Positions 43,272 through 53,552 of a stretch of 64,000 nt of DNA are shown here, one piece after another. Location of the stretch: contig JBKYIJ010000008.1 in assembly GCA_047030855.1 (NCBI GenBank), positions 372,001 to 436,000 on the forward strand. Direction: 5' to 3'. The stretch is from QVMM01 sp047030855 (GTDB lineage: Bacteria > Bacteroidota > Bacteroidia > Bacteroidales > Dysgonomonadaceae). A model generated the notes under the pieces. It was given only the letters and a program-made list of their open reading frames with translations. It had not been told where the DNA came from and searched no databases. Position numbers and translations under genes: made by a program. Position 1 is the first letter of the stretch. Each line of letters begins with the position of its first letter.

Positions 43272-44696
43272 TCAGAACAAGGGTGTTAATAATCGCATGA
43301 TCGATTCAAAAAGACGTCTTAAAGCAGGACGGTTCTTCCATTCTTCGGGAACTACAAATTTAGAATCTTTCAAATCGTTCATAAAAATTTCCTTTGCTTT
43401 AAGTGCAGTATCTTCATCATAAACAAAGGCACAGGTTTCAAAATCAAGATCGAAACTGCGTATATCCATATTTGCCGATCCTACAACAGTCAGATAATCA
43501 TCAATAACAAACATCTTGGAATGTATAAAACCTTTTTCATACAGATAAACTTTCACATTAGCATCGATCAAATCATTTACAAAAGAGAAAGTTCCTGCAT
43601 CCACAAAAGCATTATCCGACTTGGCTGGAATGACGAGTATAACCTCCACTCCGCTCATCGCCGCCACCTGCATCGCTTTAATAATGTGGTCTGTCGGAAT
43701 AAAATAAGGTGTTTGCATATAAACGTAACGTTTGGCACAATTAATCGCCTCAAAGAAACCTGACGTTATACTTTCATAAACATCTACAGGACCGCTGGAA
43801 ACGATTTGCAAGGGATTATTGCCTTTCGATTCCACTTTAGGAAAATATTCAGCCCTATTGAGATTTTCCTTATGGGCATAATACCAATCAAGGATGAAAG
43901 TAGTCTGTAAACCATATACGCCTTGCCCTTCGATGCGTATATGCATATCACGCCATACGCCCCATTTGACGCCTTCAATATAACAATCTGCGACGTTCAT
44001 GCCGCCGACATATCCTATTGATCCGTCAATCACTGCAAGTTTTCTATGATTACGGTAATTCACCCTCCGTGCTATACGGGGAAAGCGGATAGGAAGAAAA
44101 GCCTCCACTTCTACGCCGCCTTCTTTCATTTCCCTGAAAAAGCGTTTCTTTGTTTTTATCGATCCCACATCGTCATAAATAACCCTGACTTGTACTCCTT
44201 CTTTCGCTTTTTTTATCAATAAGTCCTTTAACTGATTCCCTATTTTGTCATCCATTATTTTATAGTACAGGATATGCACATGCTCTTTCGCATTCTCTAT
44301 ATCTATAAAAAACTGTCTGAATTTATCCTTGCCGTCAGAATAAAAGTCTATCTTATTGCCTCCGATAAGAGATGCCCTGTTGATCCTTTTCAGCAATTCT
44401 TCAAGTTGCAAATACTTATCATCTATTTCAGCAGTATCGTGAAGTTTAAATTGAGGTTCGGGAAGGTTTTCCAGATTTTTGTGTAACTTCTTGTTCATGC
44501 TGTTTATCCTACGGTGATCCTCTCCAAAGAAGATATAAATCACAATTCCAATAACGGGAAGGAAAATAAGTATCAGTATCCAGCAGATAGTCTTTTGAGG
44601 ATTACGGTTCTCTGATATGATCACACCGATCAGCCCTATTACCGTAACAATATATAATATCTGAAAAATCAATAAAAGAATACTTTCTATATCCAT
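43272..44696 (-). CDS. cls: Cardiolipin synthase
   Basis: A 474-residue phospholipase D-family enzyme. Two N-terminal membrane helices (about 5-55) come first, then two HKD sites: HRKLAVIDGSIGYVGGMN near residues 219-236 and HSKMFVIDDYLTVVGSANMD near 396-415. It joins two phosphatidylglycerol molecules into cardiolipin and glycerol. It is the first gene of the three-gene membrane-lipid operon. Confidence 0.94.
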   Translation of the reverse strand: MDIESILLLIFQILYIVTVIGLIGVIISENRNPQKTICWILILIFLPVIGIVIYIFFGEDHRRINSMNKKLHKNLENLPEPQFKLHDTAEIDDKYLQLEELLKRINRASLIGGNKIDFYSDGKDKFRQFFIDIENAKEHVHILYYKIMDDKIGNQLKDLLIKKAKEGVQVRVIYDDVGSIKTKKRFFREMKEGGVEVEAFLPIRFPRIARRVNYRNHRKLAVIDGSIGYVGGMNVADCYIEGVKWGVWRDMHIRIEGQGVYGLQTTFILDWYYAHKENLNRAEYFPKVESKGNNPLQIVSSGPVDVYESITSGFFEAINCAKRYVYMQTPYFIPTDHIIKAMQVAAMSGVEVILVIPAKSDNAFVDAGTFSFVNDLIDANVKVYLYEKGFIHSKMFVIDDYLTVVGSANMDIRSFDLDFETCAFVYDEDTALKAKEIFMNDLKDSKFVVPEEWKNRPALRRLFESIMRLLTPLF

Positions 44697-44797
44697 ACTA
44701 TTTTATTTAGGTTAAATCAACGTCCTCTATTATAAACAACAGACAGTAAACACGGATTTCTCAATTAATTGAAAAATTACATAAAAATAATAAATAC

Positions 44798-44829
44798 AAG
44801 TCCGATCATAATAACTTATAACCGGACTT
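44798..44829 (-). terminator. Terminator of the phosphodiester glycosidase gene
   Basis: AAGTCCG and CGGACTT pair on the minus strand, followed by T-rich DNA. The loop is long (18 nt), so this is moderate evidence. Confidence 0.6.
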
Positions 44830-44855
44830 ATTAATTATTAATCTAATAAACAAGA

Positions 44856-47328
44856 TTATTTTAAAAGTTTAAACGATTGCACATTATTGTCTACGCTAAA
44901 TACAACTATATAAACTCCGTTATCAATATTATCCAAAGCAAAACTATCGGAATGTTCTCCTCTTGCTTTATTTCCATTTGCAATTTCTTTCATTTTCACG
45001 CCGTTCAGATTATATAGCTCTATCCTAACATAGGCATCTTCCTCTAAAGTATAAGCTAATTGTCCTAAGCTACCTTTTACTAATATTTGAAGATCATATT
45101 TGTCGGATACAACGTTTTCAATTGAATTGCCTCCTCCGGTTTTATTCGGATAATATGCCCTTAAGTCTCTCAGAGCTATTTCAAGTCCTGATCCGGATGC
45201 AGTATTTTTTAAAGTAAAACTAATCCTTTCCAATGTTATTGGATAATCATATAAAGGTACGTTAAAGGCGGAATTATATAGCTCATTTGTCACAATAGGA
45301 ATAATTCCGTTCTTCAAAGCGTTACCCGCTATCTTATAAGGAAAATTCTGATTGGATTTAGTTTTAAAATTGAACATTATATCATTCAATAGATTGTCAG
45401 AAGCCAACAATTGAAAAGTCAGAGAATCGGGTAGTCCATATATTGGTATAGACTTAATTACACCCAAGCTGGGCGAACGTCCCTGTTTAGAATCGAACTT
45501 AATAGACAAACCGTCTAACCATCCTGTAGGCAATTCTGTATTAGAAAGCGTCATATTGGTTATTGTCGAAGGTTTAGAGATAGTAAAATCGTCTTTATTG
45601 GTAAAACCTTCCATAGCCATCGAATCCACACCTATCTCTACGACAACGGTTAATGTATCCTCTAAACCGGAAAACTTTCCTGTTATTACGGAAGTCCCAT
45701 TCTGCATACCTTTTATTTTTCCGTCAACAACAGAACAAACCTCAGGGTTAGAACTTTCCCAAGACACTGATGACGGAGCTATATTATACTGAATATTATT
45801 AAAATAACCAAGAGCATCCACTTGCGCTTCTTTGATATTGTCTAATAAAATGTTTTCGAAGCTAAAATTAAAATCTTCCAAAGGACTGAGAGATACTCTC
45901 AACTTAGCTTTTTTGCCATTCTTCTCAGCCTCGATATAACCGTCTTGAACCAATAAACTGGCATAAAACACACCGTTTTCGTCTACCCTGCCCAACGAAG
46001 AAGGATAACAGGTAAAAGTCATATCTTTAACATCTTTATTCAAAATCTCACCATATTGATTGTGGGACAGAACTTGTAATTGCGTAGTATAACCCACACC
46101 TGACGATATTGACGGACGGATAAATGAAAAAGAAGCTTCTTCTTCAGACTTAGGAGCGATTGAAACCGCTTGGAACGTATCCATCACAGGTCTTTGGGCA
46201 CCACCGGGAATCACATTTGCCAATTCATTATTAATAGCAAGCGTCGTAGAGCCCCCGCTATCAAAATTTACGACGTACCATGCACCCATATCCCGCATAT
46301 AGTAGGCAGTCTCTACGCAATTGATGCCTTTACTGATTGCACTTCTTCCGTCAACAACCATAACATATGCCGTTTTGCCGTCTTTCGAAATGCCGAGCAT
46401 CGTATGGGGAGCAACTTCATATTCGCGTCCGTTTTCAAAATTATTATATTCTCCTTCATGTAATACTCCGTCATACAAAATGCTTGGGTAACCGTGAAAT
46501 CCGGCTTTTATATTTTCCAGCGGAGTACCGAACTTATCTTTAAGGAATTTCTGAGAAATAAATATCCGGTCATTTACATTCACCTTTCCTTCTATTTCTG
46601 TTGCCCGTGCATTTCTAAAAACCAATACATATTCAGTGTTCGAAGACATTAAAGGAGTCTTTGAAACTTCAAGCACTTTGCAAGGAACGTCAGGACCGTT
46701 CACCGTCCATTCTCCTTCCGGTTTAATTTTCACATAAGTCCCTGCATCCTGCATTTGAACGACATTAAATCTGTTCAAAAGAATAACGCTAACACTGGCA
46801 GCAGCAGGATCCCCTGTATTATATGACTCTATCGGTATTTGCGTATTATCTGCCAGAATAACATTAGCCGACAAATTCGGATAAAATACAGAAGCTAAGT
46901 TATCTTTATTAAATGCCAGCAAAGAACGTCCCCAGCCTTGGCGGGAAGGTATTTCCCCGTCGCTGATATTAAGTCCGATGTTAATACCTAATTCATAAAC
47001 AAAAAAATCGTGATTCACGGCACAATATACCCTATGTCCGTCATAAGTGTTTCTCCGGCTTTGAGCCAATGTCGTTTCACGAACTAAGTCAGGAACTTTA
47101 TTGTTCGATTGTACTTGCTCAATCTTGGTATATTCATTTGTCAAATCAATCACAGTCGTATATACATATAAAGGATAATCCGGAAAATGAATTTTTGTAT
47201 ATATCGCACCCGGACCTACCGAATAATGTTCCAATGTATCCGCACGCCCCAGATTAGGAGCTTGGGCTTTGGCATAAAAGGGGAATGCACAATAATAAAA
47301 TAAGAAATAAATTTTTCATAGTTTTCAT
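44856..47328 (-). pseudogene. T9SS-exported phosphodiester glycosidase with a frameshift behind the signal peptide
   Basis: The body (to 47234 and somewhat upstream) has no start codon of its own. A perfect signal peptide begins at ATG 47328 (MKTMKNLFLILLLCIP) in another frame. Removing one base from the G4/A4 run at 47276-47283 joins them as IPLYAKAQAPNLG. The body has an NAGPA-type phosphodiester glycosidase domain (VYCAVNHDFF, VVDGRSAISKGINCVETAYY, VNFDSGGSTTLAINNE), a Big_2-like domain (about 450-535), a jelly-roll-like region and a T9SS sorting domain (IELYNLNGVKMKEI to VYIVVFSVD). It probably cleaves sugar-phosphodiester links outside the cell. The indel is real decay or a base-calling error. 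Confidence 0.8.
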
Positions 47329-47420
47329 AATTATATATTAAATTAAAAGAGAGCGTTTTTATCTTATAAAGATAAATATTTAAAGCCTTTTTCTACTTAA
47401 TAAAGAAGAAATTAACAATA

Positions 47421-47460
47421 AAAAAACAAGAAGGGATGTCATTACTGACATCCCTTCTTA
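47421..47460 (-). terminator. Terminator of pyk
   Basis: AAGAAGGGATGTCA and TGACATCCCTTCTT pair on the minus strand and a run of seven T follows. Confidence 0.9.
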
Positions 47461-47479
47461 TATATGATTTTATATTCTA

Positions 47480-48943
47480 TCAATCAACAGGAACTTCATA
47501 TTTATCGGCTCCGTCCAAAACTTTACTTACTTGGTTAATCTCCAAGAAAGAAGTTCCGCCTCCTTCACCAAACGAACCGCTTAAATAAGCAACAGTATCG
47601 TTTCTATTTATGACTTTTTGATCGATCAATGTATTTAACGCTTTCAAGAAATATTTTTTGTGCTCACGCGTAGTATATCCGGTAGATTCCTGATACTCCG
47701 CATTGATTCCGTAGCAAACGGACAATTCGCGGACAACATTTTCTTTACAGCACATTGCATATACAGGGCTTTTGCAGCGAAATGCAGCCAATGTACGAGC
47801 AGTACGACCTGTCAAACTGTCTGTAATAATAGCTTTCACATTAAGGCGGTTACAAGATTTTACGGCTTGTTTCGCAAGGAATGAAGTCGTATCGTATTCA
47901 TCATCTTTGAAAGGAACGGGAATATCCTTTTCCTCCAATTTGGATATTTCCGCTGCGCGGGCAACGGTAGCCATTGTACGAACCGCTTCGACAGGGTATT
48001 TTCCGTAAGCGGTTTCACCGCTTAACATAACTGCGTCCGTTCCGTAATATACCGCATTGGCAATATCGGCAACTTCTGCACGCGTAGGACGCGGGTTTTC
48101 TATCATTGTATGCAACATCTGAGTCGCAACTATAACAGGTTTTTTATACTCAATAGCTTTTCTGATAAGAAGCCTTTGTATTCCGGGTATTTTTTCCTGA
48201 GGTACTTCTATACCCAAATCGCCGCGGGCAACCATAACGCCATAGGCGTGTTCGTATATTTCGTCTATGTTGTCTACGCCTTCCTGATTTTCGATCTTAG
48301 CAATAATCTTAATAGAACTATTATGGGCATCCAATATTTTCTGAACCTCAAGCACATCTTCTTTACTTCTTACAAAAGAGTGTGCTATAAAATCAGCCCC
48401 GTTACGGATAGCAATATCTATACATTTTCTGTCTTTTTCCGTTACAGAAGGCAAGTTTATGCTCACGCCCGGTATGTTTACGCTCTTTCTGCTTCCTATT
48501 GTGCCGTCGTTCATTACCTCACAAGTAAGATGATCCGCAGCTTTATCAATAACTTTAAGAGCCGTTTCGCCGTCATCAATCAATAGAGTATTACCCACAG
48601 AAACATCCGCCACGATACTCGGGTAAGATACCGAAACTTGTTCGGGAGTAGATTTTACGTTAATATCGCCGATTACTCTCAGTTTATCTCCTGTCTTAAC
48701 AACAATCTTTTCGCCGCTGGCAGTTGCAGTCATCCTGATTTCAGGGCCTTTGGTATCCATCATTATACCGATCGTATTGGATACTGCTCTTACATTGTTG
48801 ATAACTTGAACGAAACCTTCTTCGGTCATGTGTGCGGAATTCATTCTCACCACATTGATCCCTTCGTTAAACAATGATCTGATGAACTCTACATCACATC
48901 GTAGATCTGAAATTGTAGCTACAATTTTTGTTTTCTTGAACAT
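47480..48943 (-). CDS. pyk: Pyruvate kinase
   Basis: A 487-residue pyruvate kinase. The barrel shows VVRMNSAHMTEEGF near 31-44, MMDTKGPEIRMT near 60-71, AKIENQEGVDNIDEI near 216-230, the signature VMVARGDLGIEVPQEKIPG near 234-252, and MLSGETAYGKYPVEAV near 308-323. It makes ATP and pyruvate from phosphoenolpyruvate. aroQ lies 42 bp upstream on the same strand and may share its transcript. Confidence 0.96.
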   Translation of the reverse strand: MFKKTKIVATISDLRCDVEFIRSLFNEGINVVRMNSAHMTEEGFVQVINNVRAVSNTIGIMMDTKGPEIRMTATASGEKIVVKTGDKLRVIGDINVKSTPEQVSVSYPSIVADVSVGNTLLIDDGETALKVIDKAADHLTCEVMNDGTIGSRKSVNIPGVSINLPSVTEKDRKCIDIAIRNGADFIAHSFVRSKEDVLEVQKILDAHNSSIKIIAKIENQEGVDNIDEIYEHAYGVMVARGDLGIEVPQEKIPGIQRLLIRKAIEYKKPVIVATQMLHTMIENPRPTRAEVADIANAVYYGTDAVMLSGETAYGKYPVEAVRTMATVARAAEISKLEEKDIPVPFKDDEYDTTSFLAKQAVKSCNRLNVKAIITDSLTGRTARTLAAFRCKSPVYAMCCKENVVRELSVCYGINAEYQESTGYTTREHKKYFLKALNTLIDQKVINRNDTVAYLSGSFGEGGGTSFLEINQVSKVLDGADKYEVPVD

Positions 48944-48985
48944 AAAAGTTATTATTATAAAATTGTTTAGTTTCGAAAAAAAATA

Positions 48986-49420
48986 CTATTGCTGTTTTTG
49001 TGATCCCACAAAAAACTCTAATGCCAGTCTGTACGAATCCAAGCCAAAGCCTGCAATACAACCCTTACATACAGGGGCAAGCAGCGACTTGTGCCTGAAA
49101 TCTTCCCTTGAATATACGTTGGATATATGAACCTCCACAACCGGAGTCGTTATTGCACTAACGGCATCCCGAACAGCTACGGATGTATGCGTATAAGCTC
49201 CCGCATTCAGAATTATTCCGTCATATGAAAACCCTACTTCATGGATCTTATCTATAATATTACCCTCGTGATTGGACTGATAGTAATGCAACGTACTTAA
49301 AGATTGATATTTCTTTTTTAGATTATCAAAATAATCTTCGAATGAAACACCACCGTAAATATCAGGTTCTCGTTTACCCAATAAGTTCAGATTCGGTCCG
49401 TTTAAAATCAGTATATCCAT
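48986..49420 (-). CDS. aroQ: 3-dehydroquinate dehydratase, type II
   Basis: A 144-residue type II dehydroquinase: ILNGPNLNLLGKREPDIYGG at the start with the catalytic Tyr in the lid, YYQSNHEGNIIDKIHE near 47-62, ILNAGAYTHTSVAVRDA near 70-86, and VEVHISNVYSREDFRHKS near 96-113 with the catalytic His. It converts 3-dehydroquinate to 3-dehydroshikimate in the shikimate pathway. Confidence 0.95.
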   Translation of the reverse strand: MDILILNGPNLNLLGKREPDIYGGVSFEDYFDNLKKKYQSLSTLHYYQSNHEGNIIDKIHEVGFSYDGIILNAGAYTHTSVAVRDAVSAITTPVVEVHISNVYSREDFRHKSLLAPVCKGCIAGFGLDSYRLALEFFVGSQKQQ

Positions 49421-49562
49421 AACAATTGGCGGCTATTTTCTTTATAAAACCGCATTAAATTCAGGAACAACAAAGGTAGCTATTTTTTTCGTAAATTATT
49501 ACTAAAGATATTGAATGTCTGTATAAATGGTTAAAAAAGTACAGCCTTTTGCCTATATGGGT

Positions 49563-51587
49563 TTAAAGCTTATTCTTTTCGTCCAGTAAATCCTCAAGAC
49601 GAATAATTTCGTCCCGATATTGTGCCGCCTGCAAAAACTCCATTTTCTTGGCTGCGTCTTTCATAAGTTTTTTAGTTTTCTCTATAGCTTTCCTTAAATC
49701 GTCTTTACTCATGTATGACGCTTCGGGAGTAGACGCAATAGGCATAAAATCGGGTTCGACGTATGCATGAGAATCCGCATCGGCTGAACCTCCCTGTTTA
49801 TTCAATGCCGACACTTTCGCTTTTTTAATTTGCTGAGGAGTTATGCCATGCGCTTCATTATAAGCCAGCTGTATTTCCCTACGCCTGTTCGTTTCATTAA
49901 TAGTCAGCTGCATGCTGTCGGTAATTTTATCCGCATAAAATATAACCTTCCCGTTTACATTGCGTGCAGCACGCCCCACTGTCTGCGTTAAAGACCTGTG
50001 TGAACGAAGGAAACCTTCCTTATCTGCGTCCAAAATTGCGACAAGGGAAACTTCAGGCAAATCGAGCCCTTCCCGTAACAAATTTACACCGACAAGAACG
50101 TCGAACAACCCGCTTCGCAAATCATCCATTATCTGAACGCGATCAAGCGTATCAACATCGGAGTGTATATAATTACACCGAATTCCGTTCTGCAAAAGAT
50201 AATTGGTCAATTCTTCCGCCATCCTTTTAGTCAAGGTCGTAACCAAAGTACGCTCGTCTTTTTCGATCCTCAATTGTATTTCTTCCATCAGATCGTCGAT
50301 CTGATTCAGGCTGGGACGTACATCAATAGGCGGATCCAGCAATCCCGTCGGACGGATCAACTGCTCCACAACCACGCCTTCCGATTTAATAAGCTCATAA
50401 TCGGCAGGGGTTGCACTGACAAATATCGCCTGATGCATCATAGACTCAAACTCTTCAAACTTCAAAGGCCTGTTATCTATTGCGGCAGGTAGCCTGAATC
50501 CATATTCCACAAGATTTTCCTTGCGGGAATGATCTCCTCCGTACATGGCACGTATCTGAGGGATGGTGACATGGCTTTCATCTATGACTATAAGAAAATC
50601 ATCAGGGAAAAAGTCTAACAGGCAAAAAGGACGCGTTCCGGGCAAACGGTTGTCAAAATACCGCGAATAGTTCTCTATTCCCGAACAGTGCCCTACTTCC
50701 CTGATCATTTCCAGATCGTAAGTCACACGTTCATACAAACGCTTCGCCTCTAAATCTTTCCCAATCGACCTGAAAAACTCGACTTGTCTGCCTAAATCTA
50801 TTTCGATTTCGGCAATGGCTCTAATCGTCCTCTCCTTTGTCGTTACAAACAGGTTGGCTGGATAGATGCGGTATTCGTCAAAATGTTCTATTGTCAACCC
50901 GCTTAACGGATCGATACACTCAATGCTTTCAATCTCATCTCCCCAGAAAACCACGCGGACGATAAGGTCGCCATAGGCAAGCGAAATATCTACCGTATCG
51001 CCTTTAACTCTGAAATTTCCGCTGTTGAGTTCAACCTCATTTCGGGAATACAAACAGGCAACAAGCGAACGCAGGAATACATCACGGACAAGCTTCTGCC
51101 CGACTTTTATCTCAATCGTATTGTTGTAAAAATCCTCGGGATTACCTATGCCGTAAAGACATGAAACGGAAGAAACCACAATTACGTCACGCCTGCCCGA
51201 AAGTAAGGAGGAAGTAGTCGCAAGTCTTAATTTTTCTATTTCTTCATTGATCGAAAGATCTTTTTCGATATAAGTATTTGAGGACGGGATGTAAGCTTCG
51301 GGTTGATAATAATCGTAATAAGAAACAAAATACTCAACCGCATTGTCGGGAAAGAAGCCTTTGAACTCGCTGTATAACTGGGCTGCCAGCGTCTTATTAT
51401 GGCTAAGGACTAAAGTCGGTTTTTTGACTTGTTGGATAACATTGGCTACGGTGAATGTTTTACCCGAGCCTGTTACTCCCAGCAACGTCTGATAAGGTAT
51501 ATTCTGATTGATTCCGTCAACAAGCGATTTTATTGCGGCAGGTTGATCTCCCGTAGGTTTATATTGTGAACTGATTCTATAATCCAT
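49563..51587 (-). CDS. uvrB: Excinuclease ABC subunit B
   Basis: A 674-residue UvrB of normal length. Walker A LLGVTGSGKTFTVANVIQ is near 34-51, the beta-hairpin YFVSYYDYYQPEAYIP near 86-101, the DESH box near 341, and helicase motifs VGVNLLREGLDLPEVSLVAI and QTVGRAARNVNGKVIFYAD. A C-terminal UVR domain (about 632-667) binds UvrC. It loads onto damaged DNA with UvrA and prepares incision. Confidence 0.97.
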   Translation of the reverse strand: MDYRISSQYKPTGDQPAAIKSLVDGINQNIPYQTLLGVTGSGKTFTVANVIQQVKKPTLVLSHNKTLAAQLYSEFKGFFPDNAVEYFVSYYDYYQPEAYIPSSNTYIEKDLSINEEIEKLRLATTSSLLSGRRDVIVVSSVSCLYGIGNPEDFYNNTIEIKVGQKLVRDVFLRSLVACLYSRNEVELNSGNFRVKGDTVDISLAYGDLIVRVVFWGDEIESIECIDPLSGLTIEHFDEYRIYPANLFVTTKERTIRAIAEIEIDLGRQVEFFRSIGKDLEAKRLYERVTYDLEMIREVGHCSGIENYSRYFDNRLPGTRPFCLLDFFPDDFLIVIDESHVTIPQIRAMYGGDHSRKENLVEYGFRLPAAIDNRPLKFEEFESMMHQAIFVSATPADYELIKSEGVVVEQLIRPTGLLDPPIDVRPSLNQIDDLMEEIQLRIEKDERTLVTTLTKRMAEELTNYLLQNGIRCNYIHSDVDTLDRVQIMDDLRSGLFDVLVGVNLLREGLDLPEVSLVAILDADKEGFLRSHRSLTQTVGRAARNVNGKVIFYADKITDSMQLTINETNRRREIQLAYNEAHGITPQQIKKAKVSALNKQGGSADADSHAYVEPDFMPIASTPEASYMSKDDLRKAIEKTKKLMKDAAKKMEFLQAAQYRDEIIRLEDLLDEKNKL

Positions 51588-51680
51588 ATACTACATACAA
51601 AAATATGTATGAAACAAAGCTCCTTATCTAAGGCTGTCCATACATAAATATTATTAAATATAAAAAATATTGATTTGCCG

Positions 51681-51998
51681 TTATTTAACAGCTATTTTAC
51701 GGGTTTTGTCGTCTATCTTGATAATGTAATAACCTTTTGGCAGAGATATCGAAGAATCTGTAACAACACCTGATTTTATATCGAAAGATACAACTTTAGC
51801 TCCGATGATGCTGTATATATCAACCCGTCCGTTAGGATTTACGTTTTGTATCGGATATTTATCTCCGTTTATAACAAGTTCCACAGTCTGCCTGTCATTG
51901 TCGGCAATAGCACTCGACCTGACGCCGTTACCCGAGAATCCCGAAACGGAGAGCCCCAGTAAAACGAAGAAGAGTAATATTTTTGTGAAATTTTTCAT
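51681..51998 (-). CDS. Small exported protein consisting almost only of a T9SS-like sorting domain
   Basis: A 105-residue protein with a signal peptide (about 1-23, ending SGFSG), a short spacer, and then from about residue 42 a stretch that matches T9SS type A sorting domains: PNGRVDIYSIIGAKVVSFDI, followed by SLPKGYYIIKI and an end KIAVK. No cargo domain exists between the two. ATG 51998 gives the signal peptide; the longer frame from 52121 would run into rnz. It may be a stand-alone partner or a cargo gene that lost its cargo. Confidence 0.65.
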   Translation of the reverse strand: MKNFTKILLFFVLLGLSVSGFSGNGVRSSAIADNDRQTVELVINGDKYPIQNVNPNGRVDIYSIIGAKVVSFDIKSGVVTDSSISLPKGYYIIKIDDKTRKIAVK

Positions 51999-52056
51999 AT
52001 AATTCGGATTATTCCAACACAAATATAACAATTTTCCGAATAAAAAAGCGTTATGG

Positions 52057-52971
52057 CTATAATTTTTCACATAAATTTTCGTTGGCAAGAATCGTATTCG
52101 GGAAAACAGGCTTTGCTTCATTAAGTAAAAGCCTGTTGTCGATATATCTCGAAGAAAAATGTCCGAGCATAAGTTTCTTCACATTGGCAAGTTTTGCGAT
52201 CAGGGCAGCCTGAGCGGCAGTAGAATGTCCTGTTTGCTGGGCTCTGGATATATCCGCTTCCGTAAATGTAGCTTCATGATACAATAGATCTACGCCTTCA
52301 ATGAGAGGAACAATATCTTCCTTATATGCCGTATCGGAGCAATAAGCATACTTTCTTACGGCATCGGCGGGACGGGTCAACCGGCTGTTTTCAATAACTT
52401 TTCCATCTTCATCGATATAATCCTGTCCGTTTTTAATATTATTATATTCTTTAAGAGGAACATTGTAGAATCTGAGCATGTCGGGAATCAGATGGTTTTG
52501 TCCGGGTTGTTCTTCAAAAAGAAAACCCGCACAAGGTACGCGATGAGCCAGCGGAATTGTTTTTACTTTCACCGAACGGTCTTCATAAATCAGTTCGCTT
52601 TTTGTGGGATCGAACGGTTCGAGAATAACCTTAAAGGGACTGTCCTTACAAAAATAATCAAGTTGCGGCGTCAGCACTTTCGTTATGTCAGGAACTGAAT
52701 GAATGTAGAGATCGCCTGTCCGCCCGAGCAAACCTAATGTGGAAATCAACCCGATAAGCCCGAAACAGTGGTCTCCATGCAGGTGAGAAATAAAAATACG
52801 GTTGAGTCTGCCGAATCGCAGCCTGCTTTTACGAAGTTGCAGCTGAGTGCCTTCGCCGCAATCTACCATAAACAGTTTATCCCTGATGTCAATGATCTGT
52901 GCCGAAGGATTGTGTCGCATAGTAGGCAAAGCAGAACCGCAACCCAGTATATGAACATCGAATTTTTCCAT
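52057..52971 (-). CDS. rnz: Ribonuclease Z
   Basis: A 304-residue metallo-beta-lactamase-fold tRNA 3'-processing endonuclease. It has LGCGSALPTMRHNPSAQIID near 9-28, the zinc motif FISHLHGDHCFGLIGL near 59-74, YHEATFTE near 231 and HSTAAQAA/LGHFSSRY near the end. It removes 3' trailers from tRNAs that lack an encoded CCA, which fits both tRNAs in this window. Its ATG overlaps the queE stop (TAATG). Confidence 0.94.
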   Translation of the reverse strand: MEKFDVHILGCGSALPTMRHNPSAQIIDIRDKLFMVDCGEGTQLQLRKSRLRFGRLNRIFISHLHGDHCFGLIGLISTLGLLGRTGDLYIHSVPDITKVLTPQLDYFCKDSPFKVILEPFDPTKSELIYEDRSVKVKTIPLAHRVPCAGFLFEEQPGQNHLIPDMLRFYNVPLKEYNNIKNGQDYIDEDGKVIENSRLTRPADAVRKYAYCSDTAYKEDIVPLIEGVDLLYHEATFTEADISRAQQTGHSTAAQAALIAKLANVKKLMLGHFSSRYIDNRLLLNEAKPVFPNTILANENLCEKL

Positions 52972-53552
52972 TATTCAATCATTATCAGTTTATGAACCTG
53001 CAAACTGAGAGTCCATACAGGATTGTTTTTGACAAGTTCCACGCAATAATTTATATTATCCATGTTTACGTCATTTCCGTCAAAAATAGGGCTCACAAAA
53101 TATTTTGCGGCTTTAGGCAACAGGGAAATTTCAGGCAAAACATCTCCATTTTTTATTGGTATCCTGATTTCATCGACAACGGGATTCAAATCCCTTGCTT
53201 TTTCATATTTCTGTTTTGGGCTACATGCCACGTAGTCTATCAATTCCGGCACTTTACGCGTACCGTTTGTTTCTATCGCCTGTTTATATCCCGCATCTTT
53301 AAATACCTGCAGATATTCGTTGTTTAACTGAATCGTAGGTTCGCCACCCGTCCAGATAATCCAGCGGGAAGGGTATTTTTTTATTTCGTTCAATATTTCT
53401 TCAACAGACATGTCCTGTCCTTCCGCAAAATCAGTATCGCAAAAATCGCAGGCTAAATTACACTTTGTCAAACGTATAAAAACAGAAGGTTCGCCGCTTC
53501 GCCCGCCTTCGCCCTGAAGTGAATAAAATATTTCCTTAACGTTCAACTTCAT
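52971..53552 (-). CDS. queE: 7-carboxy-7-deazaguanine synthase QueE
   Basis: A 193-residue radical-SAM enzyme. IFYSLQGEGGRSGEPSVFIR near 7-26 is followed by the cluster-binding CxxxCxxC in TKCNLACDFCDTDF and by ITGGEP-like WTGGEPTIQ. It makes 7-carboxy-7-deazaguanine from carboxy-tetrahydropterin in queuosine synthesis. The start at 53552 matches the family; a longer frame starts at 53594. queD overlaps its start by 17 bp, so two consecutive pathway steps are encoded side by side. Confidence 0.94.
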   Translation of the reverse strand: MKLNVKEIFYSLQGEGGRSGEPSVFIRLTKCNLACDFCDTDFAEGQDMSVEEILNEIKKYPSRWIIWTGGEPTIQLNNEYLQVFKDAGYKQAIETNGTRKVPELIDYVACSPKQKYEKARDLNPVVDEIRIPIKNGDVLPEISLLPKAAKYFVSPIFDGNDVNMDNINYCVELVKNNPVWTLSLQVHKLIMIE

